Source: GWE2-51-13 sp041736705 (GTDB lineage Bacteria; Bacillota_I; Bacilli_A; Erysipelotrichales; Erysipelotrichaceae). Taken from it: a stretch of DNA of 64,000 nucleotides. The stretch spans positions 1-64,000 of the forward strand of contig JBGSTC010000025.1 of the NCBI GenBank assembly GCA_041736705.1. The letters run 5' to 3'. This document shows, one piece after another, positions 42,293 through 49,424 of this stretch; position 1 is the first letter of the stretch; each line of letters begins with the position of its first letter. Both the position numbers and the translations under genes were made by a program. A model generated the notes under the pieces. It ran no database searches, was not told the DNA's origin, and was given only the letters and a program-made list of their open reading frames with translations.

Positions 42293-43630
42293 TTATCCCT
42301 CCAGTTTCTGAATTACCGCCTTGAATTGCGGAAGATGGCGCTTGTGCGCGATCAGGAGTTCATCCAATACCTTGCGTCCAAGCACTTCACTTTGGACCAG
42401 CGGATTGGTGACCATGGCCACCAAGGCGTCGTTGTAGTCGCCGCTCAGTGCCGCTTTCGCCGCGAGAAGTTCAAACGCTTTGATTTGCTGGACGATGCCT
42501 TCGGCGGCGATCGGAAGCCGACCCATCGTAAGCGGACGCGGTCCTTCCTTAGTGATCACGCAGGATACTTCGACTGCCACATCGTAGGGAAGGCTTACGA
42601 TCGCCCCTTGATTGCGCGTGTTGACGGTTTGGATGTCTCTCTTATCATTATACATCGAGGAAATCAGATTGCATGCGGCATCGCTGTAGAACGCACCGCC
42701 ACGTTGGGATAGTTCTTCCGGTTTGATGTCGAGGGTGGGGTCCGCATATTGTCTGAAGAGTTGTTCTTCGACTTCCTTGACGATCGTCCCGCGTGTTTTC
42801 CCGTGGGCGAAATCCTCCAGGGTATGTTTCAGCATCTCTTCTTTTTGGAAATAATACCGATGATAGGCGCAGGGCATCGCATCGAGCCCGCGCAGGAATT
42901 CAGGCGACCACGGGAGGTTGGCGATGTTCTTCATCGTGACGCTGCCGGCTTGGTCAAGCAAGTCCTTGAATAATTTTTCTTTGACGCTCTTGCCGTCCAC
43001 ATAGAAGTTTAGACCGAACACCATATGGTTGAGTCCGGCGAAGTCGATGCGCAGACGACTCTTTTCGATGTCCAACATTTTCGCGGTGGCTACTTCCATG
43101 CCATAGGGCAGATTGCAGACCCCGATGAATTTATCCCAGTTTGCATAACGGAGGACGGCTTCCGTCACCAATCCGGCCGGGTTGGTGAAGTTGATGATCC
43201 ACGCGTCGGGACAAAGTTCACGCGCGTCTTCGATGATCGAGAAAATGACCGGGATGGTACGCAAGGCCTTAAACATCCCGCCGGCACCGTTGGTCTCTTG
43301 TCCGATCAAGCCGTGGCGTGCGGGGATGCTTTCATCCAGGATGCGGGCGTCGAGTCCACCGACCCTGAGTTGGGTCGTGATGAAGTCCGCGTCTTTCAGC
43401 GCTTCCCTGCGATCCAAGGTCGTATGGATCTCAATATCGACGCCGGCTTTCTTCACCATGCGCTTCGCGAGATCCCCGACGATCGCCAGTTTCTCTTTCC
43501 CGGCTTCCACATCCACCAGCCACAGTTCTTTGACAGGTAGTTCCTTGATTCGTAAAATGAATCCTTCGACAAGTTCGGGGGTATAACTCGATCCGCCTCC
43601 GATGGTGACGATCTTCAATCCGTTTTTCAT
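42293..43630 (-). CDS. GH4 family 6-phospho-beta-glucosidase (LicH/ChbF-like)
   Basis: A 445-residue NAD- and Mn-dependent glycosidase. The dinucleotide motif is VTIGGGSSYTPELVEG, followed by NFTNPAG, VCNLPYG (C172) and GLNHM (H202), the metal-binding pair. It cleaves phosphorylated disaccharides such as cellobiose- or chitobiose-phosphate by a redox mechanism. Coupling to ChbG suggests a chitobiose-type substrate. It is divergent from a cellobiose-type PTS permease, with a TTTAAT-17-TATAAT promoter at 43657-43685. Confidence 0.93.
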   Translation of the reverse strand: MKNGLKIVTIGGGSSYTPELVEGFILRIKELPVKELWLVDVEAGKEKLAIVGDLAKRMVKKAGVDIEIHTTLDRREALKDADFITTQLRVGGLDARILDESIPARHGLIGQETNGAGGMFKALRTIPVIFSIIEDARELCPDAWIINFTNPAGLVTEAVLRYANWDKFIGVCNLPYGMEVATAKMLDIEKSRLRIDFAGLNHMVFGLNFYVDGKSVKEKLFKDLLDQAGSVTMKNIANLPWSPEFLRGLDAMPCAYHRYYFQKEEMLKHTLEDFAHGKTRGTIVKEVEEQLFRQYADPTLDIKPEELSQRGGAFYSDAACNLISSMYNDKRDIQTVNTRNQGAIVSLPYDVAVEVSCVITKEGPRPLTMGRLPIAAEGIVQQIKAFELLAAKAALSGDYNDALVAMVTNPLVQSEVLGRKVLDELLIAHKRHLPQFKAVIQKLEG

Positions 43631-43656
43631 AGCGTTCTCCTTTTATAGATGTACCT

Positions 43657-43685
43657 ATTATATCAAATCATACCAATGAATTAAA
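43657..43685 (-). promoter_or_regulatory. Promoter of the GH4-chbG operon
   Basis: Minus strand TTTAAT (43680-43685), 17 bases, TATAAT (43657-43662). A copy of the repeat ATACCAATGAAT (43670-43681) lies in the spacer. Confidence 0.65.
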
Positions 43686-43780
43686 AGCATTATGATGAAA
43701 AATGTGAAATTTTGTGATTCCCTCTTTACAAACCGAAAAGATTGGATATATAATGACAACGTAAAGAGATACCAATGAAT
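43670..43780. repeat. Paired 12-bp direct repeat ATACCAATGAAT
   Basis: The identical sequence occurs at 43670-43681 and 43769-43780. One copy lies in the GH4 promoter and the other just after the start site of the divergent PTS transcript. Together they are placed to control both directions. Confidence 0.55.
43725..43754 (+). promoter_or_regulatory. Promoter of the cel PTS-GH1 operon
   Basis: TTTACA (43725-43730), 18 bases, TATAAT (43749-43754). The leader to the IIC start is about 190 bases long and structured, with a perfect GACGGAAGATCTTCCGTC palindrome ahead of the ribosome site and a possible CGGATG/CATCCG pairing. No BglG-type antiterminator sequence was recognised. Confidence 0.7.
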
Positions 43781-43840
43781 CCATTAAGTTGGCTTGTATT
43801 CACAAATTTGGTTATGCTTCTTCCTCTCATTCTATCGTAG
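43775..43840 (+). CDS. Possible 21-residue hydrophobic leader peptide
   Basis: An ATG inside the second 12-bp repeat opens a short frame, MNPLSWLVFTNLVMLLPLIL, one more Ser, and stop, preceded by AAAGAGAT. It is strongly hydrophobic and lies in the long cel leader. It could be a regulatory uORF or a membrane micropeptide, or chance; only the frame itself is seen. Confidence 0.3.
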   Translation: MNPLSWLVFTNLVMLLPLILS

Positions 43841-43951
43841 ACCTTTTCGCGGATGAAAGTCCACGGAAACGCGCATTCAAGTCGGGAACATCCGTTGACG
43901 GAAGATCTTCCGTCGATGGTAACCATAGAGAAAGGTCAAAGGAGAAAACTC

Positions 43952-45274
43952 ATGAATGGTTTAATCACCCTCTTAGAAGAGAAGTTTGTCCCCATCGCCG
44001 CCAAGTTCGGAAATCAGAAGCACTTGGTCGCGATCCGTGACGCGTTCGCCGGATTATTACCGCTGGTAATGGTCGGTGCCTTCGCCGTCTTGTTGAATAA
44101 CGTATTCTTCGTACCTTGGTCGTTATTGGCCGGCTACATTCCGGGCGGCGCGGAAAACGCGTTCATCGTCTGGGCAAACGCGAATGTCGCGCCCTTGTTC
44201 AGCTTGATGGAATCCGGTACGTTCTCCATCCTCGCGCTTGCCTTGACTTTCTCCTTAGGGTACAATAGAGCCCTAGGGGAACACAAAGATCCTTCCGCCG
44301 TCGCGTTGATGAACGTTTCCTCCTTCGTATTGCTGGGTGCCTTATCCCGCAACAATCCAGCCGTCGCAAGCTGGGTCGGAAACTTCTTGGGCGCACAAGG
44401 GATTTTCATCGCCTTGTTGGTCGGTTTGGTCGGTCCGGAAATCTATTTCGCGGTCGTCAAAAAGAATTGGGTCTTCAAACTTCCCGATACCGTCCCTCCG
44501 GCGGTAGCACGCGGCTTCTCCGCGATCATCCCGGGTTTCCTGACGGTATTGAGCTTCGCCGTCGTCGCCTATTGCTTCAACAAATTCGCTTCGATGTCGA
44601 TCTTCACCTGGTTTGAAACCTATCTGTCCGAAACCTTCATGGAACTTGGACAAAGCATCTACTCCATCGTCTTCGTATCCTTCCTGATTCCTGTGTTCTG
44701 GTTCTTCGGTCTGCATGGCGCCAACATCTTGGAAGCCTTCATGAGCCCGATCTACGGTACCTTGGGAACCTTGAATATCCAAATGTATAGCCAAGGCATC
44801 CGCGAAGTCGGTACGGCCGCCAACCAATTGGCCCCGTGGGTTCGTGGATCCTGGGATGCCTACGTTTTCTTAGGCGGATCGGGCGCTACCTTGCCTTTGA
44901 TCGCCGCGCTCTTGTTGTTCGCTAAATCCAAAGACGCCAAAGAAGTCGCGAAACTTGGCTTGGCTCCGGGGATCTTCATGATCAACGAACCCATCCTCTT
45001 CGGTCTCCCGGTCGTCTTGAATCCGATCTACCTGATCCCCTTCGTCTTGGTCCAACCGATCCTGACCTTGGTCGCCTACTTCGCGACCGTCGCCGGTTTC
45101 GCCGGTCCGATCGTCAACTCCGTTCCTTGGACGACGCCTCCGCTGTTGAACGCCTTCTTGTCCACCAACGGTAGCTTCGGTGCCGTCATCGTCGCCGCGG
45201 TCAACTTGGTCATCGCCTTCTTCGTCTACCTACCCTTCGTCTTCGTCGCTAACGCACAAGCCGCTAAGAAGTAA
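43952..45274 (+). CDS. celB: PTS lactose/cellobiose-family component IIC (CelB-like)
   Basis: A 440-residue permease. EEKFVPIAAKFGNQKHLVAIRDAFAGLLPLVMVGA at the start, GLHGANILEAFMSP and the late FMINEPILFGLPVVLNP motif are typical of cellobiose/chitobiose/lactose IIC. The start at 43952 is chosen because AAAGGAG precedes it; the frame extends 33 codons upstream through the structured leader. No IIA or IIB gene is linked, so it must share those with another locus. It heads an operon ending in a GH1 phospho-glucosidase. Confidence 0.93.
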   Translation: MNGLITLLEEKFVPIAAKFGNQKHLVAIRDAFAGLLPLVMVGAFAVLLNNVFFVPWSLLAGYIPGGAENAFIVWANANVAPLFSLMESGTFSILALALTFSLGYNRALGEHKDPSAVALMNVSSFVLLGALSRNNPAVASWVGNFLGAQGIFIALLVGLVGPEIYFAVVKKNWVFKLPDTVPPAVARGFSAIIPGFLTVLSFAVVAYCFNKFASMSIFTWFETYLSETFMELGQSIYSIVFVSFLIPVFWFFGLHGANILEAFMSPIYGTLGTLNIQMYSQGIREVGTAANQLAPWVRGSWDAYVFLGGSGATLPLIAALLLFAKSKDAKEVAKLGLAPGIFMINEPILFGLPVVLNPIYLIPFVLVQPILTLVAYFATVAGFAGPIVNSVPWTTPPLLNAFLSTNGSFGAVIVAAVNLVIAFFVYLPFVFVANAQAAKK

Positions 45275-45288
45275 TACCCTACTCAAAA

Positions 45289-45327
45289 AAACGTCCCCGG
45301 TCCCGCATGGGATCGGGGCGTTTCTTT
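45289..45327 (+). terminator. Attenuating hairpin between IIC and the DUF3284 gene
   Basis: A long stem (AACGTCCCCG pairs with CGGGGCGTT, one bulged T, plus an inner GTCCC/GGGAT) followed by TTCTTT. It would end most transcripts after IIC. Confidence 0.75.
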
Positions 45328-45344
45328 ATAAGGAGGATCCATCC

Positions 45345-45764
45345 ATGGTCACAAACGAAATCTACATCCAGCAGACTCCCGACGTCATCTACCTCTACCT
45401 TGAAAAAGAACTCTGCAAAGCCTTTTCCTGTCAGCCCGGACAATTACTGGGGAAGAAAATCACCCATACGCAAAAGATCTACGGGAAGACGATCGAAATG
45501 GACCAGGAAGTCACGGAACGGGTGAAAGGCGAATCGCTGGCTTTCGTTTCGGTCTATGGGCAGGACTCCTTGGTCGTCCGCTATCAGATCCTTGCGGATG
45601 ATGAAGGCTGGTCGCGCGTGATCCTGACGGAAAGCGCCGATAGCACCAATAAATTCAAGTCCCTCAATTACAAACTCTTCAGCCTTCCGGTATTACGCAA
45701 TGTCGGAAAGAAGAAACTCTATCGCAAATTGACCGCGCTTAAACTATCACTTGAAAAGGAGTAG
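45345..45764 (+). CDS. DUF3284-like protein of the beta-glucoside PTS operon
   Basis: A 139-residue protein. NEIYIQQTPDVIYLYLEKEL, the central QEVTERVKGESLAFVSVYG and the ILTESADSTNKFKSLN segment suggest DUF3284, a START/SRPBCC-like family that accompanies cellobiose-type PTS genes in Lactobacillales and relatives. The start at 45345 has AGGAGG 8 bases upstream; a longer frame enters the IIC gene in another frame. Function is unknown. Confidence 0.7.
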   Translation: MVTNEIYIQQTPDVIYLYLEKELCKAFSCQPGQLLGKKITHTQKIYGKTIEMDQEVTERVKGESLAFVSVYGQDSLVVRYQILADDEGWSRVILTESADSTNKFKSLNYKLFSLPVLRNVGKKKLYRKLTALKLSLEKE

Positions 45765-45768
45765 ACCT

Positions 45769-45993
45769 ATGATCATCGTCAACGCCCCTCTGAAGAGGGA
45801 TTTTATCCGCGCATTGTTGGATGGGAAAACCATCGAGAATGTGACGTTCACCTTCGTGAAACAAGACAATATGAAGCTGTATTTCAGTGTCGAGGGCGAT
45901 TTGAAAGCCGCGGTGAAAATCGCGAAGAACACGATCAAACAATCCGAATTCGGATCCGTTTTGTTCTTCAACGTGGAAGAACATGTCGGATAA
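45769..45993 (+). CDS. Small hypothetical protein
   Basis: A 74-residue protein, MIIVNAPLKRDFIRALLDGK to NVEEHVG, with AAGGAG upstream and four bases after the preceding gene. It looks like a compact alpha/beta fold. Its end overlaps the GH1 start by 11 bases, so it is a true member of the operon. I recognise no family. Confidence 0.72.
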   Translation: MIIVNAPLKRDFIRALLDGKTIENVTFTFVKQDNMKLYFSVEGDLKAAVKIAKNTIKQSEFGSVLFFNVEEHVG

Positions 45994-47395
45994 GAAAATC
46001 CTTTGGGGAAGCGCTTCGGCCGCGTATCAGGTCGAAGGCGCGTTCGACCAGGACGGAAAAGGTCCCTCGATCTGGGATCGTTGGGTGAAACTCCCGGGTA
46101 AAACCTTCGAAGGGACCAACGGCGATATCGCGACCGACCATTACCACCGATTCAAGGAAGACGTGGCACTGATGAAGGAGATGGGCTTGGAAGCCTATCG
46201 CTTTTCGATCAGTTGGCCAAGGTTGATCCCAAACGGGGTCGGCGAAGTCAATCAAGCCGGCATCGACTTCTATTCGCAGTTGATCGATACCTTGATCGAA
46301 AACAAGATCGAACCGGTCGTCACTTTGTATCACTGGGATTTACCCGTAACGTTGCAGGACAAATACGACGGATGGCTAAGCCGTGACATCGTCGCGGACT
46401 TCACGCAGTACGCCGACCTCTGTTTCAAGCATTTCGGAGGTCGCGTCAAGTACTGGATCATCCTGAACGAACCCAACATCTTCACTTCCCTGGGCTATAT
46501 CCTGGCGATGCATCCTCCCGGCCATGTCGACCAGAAGGAATACCTGCAAGCCTACCACAACACCGCCTTGGTCCATGCGAGCGTCGTGAAGTCCTTCAAA
46601 GAGAAAAACATCCCGGGGATGATCGGATCCTCGATCGCCTATACCCCCGGTTACGCCGTTTCCGATGAACACTGGGACAAGGAAGCACAGTACAAGTACT
46701 ATCAGACCGTGAACTGGTGGCATTGCGACAGTTACTATAAAGGGTCCTATCCCCAATGGGCGATGGATCATTTCAAACAACTCGGCATCCTTCCCGAGAT
46801 TACTTCGGAGGATCTTGAATTGATGGCCTACGCCGCGAAACACGCGGACTTCATCGGCATCAACTACTACCAAAGCACCACCCTCGCCTACAATCCGGTC
46901 GACGGGGCGACGATGGAGAAGTTCAACACCGACGGCGTCAAGGGACAGTTCAAAGAAAGCGGCATCCCCGGTCTCTACAAGAACGTCTACAACCCCCACA
47001 TCCGCTATACCGACTGGGACTGGGCGATCGATCCCGACGGCTTGCTTTATTCCCTCAAAGAATTGAACGAAAGGTATCATAAACCCTTGTTTATCAGTGA
47101 AAACGGGTTGGGTGCCTTCGATCTCCTTGAAAACAATGAAATTCATGATTGCTATCGCATTGACTATCTGAAAGAACATATTGTAAGATGTAAACAATCG
47201 ATTTTGGAGGGCGTGGATCTGATCGCGTATTGCACGTGGTCGTTCACGGATCTCCTGAGTTGGTTGAACGGATTCCAGAAGCGATATGGTTTCGTCTATA
47301 TTGATTTCCTGGACCCGGGTTTACCGCGGATCAAGAAGGATTCCTTCGCTTTCTATCAGGAAGTGATCCGCACCAACGGGGACAATTGTGAGTAA
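45983..47395 (+). CDS. GH1 6-phospho-beta-glucosidase
   Basis: A 470-residue TIM-barrel glycosidase. Acid/base E163 lies in LNEPN and the nucleophile E373 in ISENGLG. The 6-phosphate-binding motif (S...K-x-Y) is seen in LSWLNGFQKRYGFVYIDF. It hydrolyses PTS-imported cellobiose- or aryl-glucoside-6-phosphate and complements the divergent GH4 enzyme. It ends the operon at a terminator. Confidence 0.95.
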   Translation: MSDKKILWGSASAAYQVEGAFDQDGKGPSIWDRWVKLPGKTFEGTNGDIATDHYHRFKEDVALMKEMGLEAYRFSISWPRLIPNGVGEVNQAGIDFYSQLIDTLIENKIEPVVTLYHWDLPVTLQDKYDGWLSRDIVADFTQYADLCFKHFGGRVKYWIILNEPNIFTSLGYILAMHPPGHVDQKEYLQAYHNTALVHASVVKSFKEKNIPGMIGSSIAYTPGYAVSDEHWDKEAQYKYYQTVNWWHCDSYYKGSYPQWAMDHFKQLGILPEITSEDLELMAYAAKHADFIGINYYQSTTLAYNPVDGATMEKFNTDGVKGQFKESGIPGLYKNVYNPHIRYTDWDWAIDPDGLLYSLKELNERYHKPLFISENGLGAFDLLENNEIHDCYRIDYLKEHIVRCKQSILEGVDLIAYCTWSFTDLLSWLNGFQKRYGFVYIDFLDPGLPRIKKDSFAFYQEVIRTNGDNCE

Positions 47396-47424
47396 CCCTC
47401 CCTTTCAAAAATTGAACCCATGAA

Positions 47425-47460
47425 AAAAGCCGATTGCAGCAACAGTCGGCTTTTATCTTG
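47425..47460 (+). terminator. Terminator of the cel-GH1 operon
   Basis: AAAAGCCGA / TCGGCTTTT (9 bp) with a 12-base loop and a TTTTATCTT tail. Confidence 0.82.
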
Positions 47461-47465
47461 ACGTG

Positions 47466-47494
47466 TTGACACACCTAGATGAACTATGTATAAT
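47466..47494 (+). promoter_or_regulatory. Promoter of the padR operon
   Basis: Consensus TTGACA (47466-47471), 17 bases, consensus TATAAT (47489-47494): the strongest promoter in the window. Confidence 0.9.
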
Positions 47495-47515
47495 GTGTAC
47501 ATAGGAGAACTAGGT
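47473..47515. repeat. Nested inverted repeat, candidate PadR operator
   Basis: An inner CTATGTA (47484-47490) / TACATAG (47498-47504) surrounds the -10 box. An outer ACCTAG (47473-47478) / CTAGGT (47510-47515) reaches the ribosome site. The inner ATGT...ACAT fits PadR operators. Confidence 0.75.
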
Positions 47516-47854
47516 ATGGATAAAAACTACATTGGCGGAAGTTCGAATTTACTCGTCCTGAGTTTGATACATAAACGGGATATGTATGGTTATGAGATCA
47601 TCAAGGAACTCGAAATCCTTTCCGAACAAGTTTTTCAGTTCAAGGAAGGTACTCTTTATCCGATCCTCCATCGATTTGAGAATGCAGGTTGGATCGAATC
47701 GTATCTGAAAATCGCGGGAAACGGTAAAGAAAGAAAGTACTATAAAATCACCAAGTCAGGAATCAAGCAATTGGCGATCGAACAGGAACAATTCGAAGTG
47801 TTTAGAGAGTCCGTTCTAAAAGTCATCGGTGGGTCGCGGTATGTCTTCGAATAA
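47516..47854 (+). CDS. PadR-family transcriptional regulator
   Basis: A 112-residue winged-helix protein. LLVLSLIHKRDMYGYEIIKEL, FQFKEGTLYPILHRFENAGW and KERKYYKITKSGIKQL are the classic PadR segments. The start is at 47516, with AGGAG upstream. It is short (no long C-terminal arm) and its stop overlaps the next gene. It probably represses its own operon until a membrane stress or drug signal releases it, as for LmrR-like relatives. Confidence 0.93.
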   Translation: MDKNYIGGSSNLLVLSLIHKRDMYGYEIIKELEILSEQVFQFKEGTLYPILHRFENAGWIESYLKIAGNGKERKYYKITKSGIKQLAIEQEQFEVFRESVLKVIGGSRYVFE

Positions 47855-48593
47855 GGAAGAGAATTTCCTACAAGAAGTCGTCCGTCAGATAAACTTCCCT
47901 TTCGACCGTAAGTCGATCTATAAGGAATTATCCGGACATATCGAAGAAGCCAAAGAAGAATACCTGGATCAGCATCTTGATGCGGATGAGGCAAGTCGAT
48001 GTGCGCTTGACGATATGGGGGATCCAGCGGAAATCGGTAAGTCACTCAACAAGGTTCATCGTCCGATTTGGGGTTGGCTATGGATGATTTCGAAATACAC
48101 GATGATCCTCCTATTGGTTTCTGTCGGTTTTCAGTCCATGACGACACTCTATAAGAATGTGGAAGCTTCAAGAAAACGTGAACCCTATACGATGCCGGTC
48201 GAAAATCTTTTCGTAGATTATACGGATGAACTTGAGGTTGAGGATTTCGTATTCGACGAAATGCTTGCAGAGTCCGTTGAATTAGGAAATCATACGATAT
48301 TCTTCGAGCGGATTACACTCCATAAAAATGGAACGATGTTGTTGATTTATCAGGAAGTCGTCCCCTCTCAGCTCATCGGCAGACATTCTGCAAAACATCA
48401 ACTCGACTCACTGTTGACGATACGTTTTTATCAAACGCCCTTGACGATGGTTCAAGATGGATTGAACCCACTGGATGGATACTCTGTCGTCATTCTTAAA
48501 GATGTCCCTTTGGATTGTCGTGAAGTGTACTTGGAGTATCGTGGCTATAGTGAAGATTTTGATCTCGTCATAAACATCGGAGGTTCTTCATGA
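47841..48593 (+). CDS. HAAS-domain membrane protein of a PadR operon
   Basis: A 250-residue protein beginning inside the end of padR. Residues 1-65 form a HAAS-type helical domain (YKELSGHIEEAKEEYLDQHL, ASRCALDDMGDPAEIGKSLN), known as the partner of PadR regulators. One membrane helix follows (WMISKYTMILLLVSVGF). The remaining 150 residues would lie outside and show no family. It overlaps the next gene by four bases. Confidence 0.8.
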   Translation: MSSNKEENFLQEVVRQINFPFDRKSIYKELSGHIEEAKEEYLDQHLDADEASRCALDDMGDPAEIGKSLNKVHRPIWGWLWMISKYTMILLLVSVGFQSMTTLYKNVEASRKREPYTMPVENLFVDYTDELEVEDFVFDEMLAESVELGNHTIFFERITLHKNGTMLLIYQEVVPSQLIGRHSAKHQLDSLLTIRFYQTPLTMVQDGLNPLDGYSVVILKDVPLDCREVYLEYRGYSEDFDLVINIGGSS

Positions 48594-49393
48594 AAAGGAA
48601 ACACAAGATTCTGATCTATGTATCGATTAGCGTTTTACTCTTAACCCTCTTAGCCTACATGAATGATTATCGGCTCTCCGCAGATACGTTGGCACTGGAG
48701 GTGGACGAAACCATCCATTTCTCCCCATCGACCATCGTCTATAAGAAGATCGATCCGTCACGGGCGATCATCGTGACTCAAAACGGGGATTGGGTCACAT
48801 GCAAACCGATCGAACGTACCTTGGGTTTTCTGTGGAAGTATGAGGGATTGTATCAAACACCGATCAATTTGAAAGAGTATCCGGAATCAAGCGAAACCGA
48901 AGTGATTGAACATTTCGCGGAAACTTGTCGCTGGATCGGTGAAGAAGCGGTATTCTCCGAAGAACTTGAACTTCGTCTCAACACGACGAAAACGAATTTC
49001 TATTATGCGAACCGGGAATATGCGACGATTTTCCGCGAGACGGCACGCAAACCGATGATTCACGAAGAGAATGGCCTCCGGTATACAATCTACCAGGAGT
49101 TCACTTACGAACATATGATCGTACGCTTTGAAACCACGACCGAAGGAGACCCGATTCAAATCGAATTCTCATGGGAGCCTGTCGCCAATGAAAGCAATTC
49201 ATTCATTTGGGGTTTGTTTTCCGTCATCTATGGCGATCTTCAGTATTGGCCGGTCGCAGAAGAAGTCGCGGATCAAATCAATGAAAAATCATTCGGTGAT
49301 TACCCCTTTGGTGAATACCCCTTTATGGTAGAAGATGATACTCTTCGAATCGATTGCCAAGATGATCGACATTGCATCCTTCAATACAAATAA
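48590..49393 (+). CDS. Membrane-anchored extracytoplasmic hypothetical protein
   Basis: A 267-residue protein with one N-terminal helix (ILIYVSISVLLLTLLAYM) after MKRKHK and a polar, beta-rich outside domain. No lipobox is present. Three cysteines (in TCKP, ETCRW and the CQDDRHC pair) could form disulfides. Family not recognised. Third gene of the padR operon; probably works with the HAAS protein at the outer membrane face. Confidence 0.75.
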   Translation: MKRKHKILIYVSISVLLLTLLAYMNDYRLSADTLALEVDETIHFSPSTIVYKKIDPSRAIIVTQNGDWVTCKPIERTLGFLWKYEGLYQTPINLKEYPESSETEVIEHFAETCRWIGEEAVFSEELELRLNTTKTNFYYANREYATIFRETARKPMIHEENGLRYTIYQEFTYEHMIVRFETTTEGDPIQIEFSWEPVANESNSFIWGLFSVIYGDLQYWPVAEEVADQINEKSFGDYPFGEYPFMVEDDTLRIDCQDDRHCILQYK

Positions 49394-49395
49394 AA

Positions 49396-49424
49396 GCCGG
49401 TTCGTCGAACCGGCTGTTCTTTAT
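49396..49424. terminator. Bidirectional terminator
   Basis: A 9-bp stem AGCCGGTTC / GAACCGGCT with a three-base loop. TTTTATTTG follows on the minus strand and GTTCTTTATG on the plus strand. Confidence 0.82.

Noticed and set aside
40128..43839. Single TACGATAG octamers as additional operators
   Set aside because: About two occurrences of any octamer are expected by chance in this length on both strands; only the phased array at 33379-33426 stands out.
46376..47197. 273-codon minus-strand frame
   Set aside because: Antisense of the GH1 gene, whose catalytic motifs are intact.
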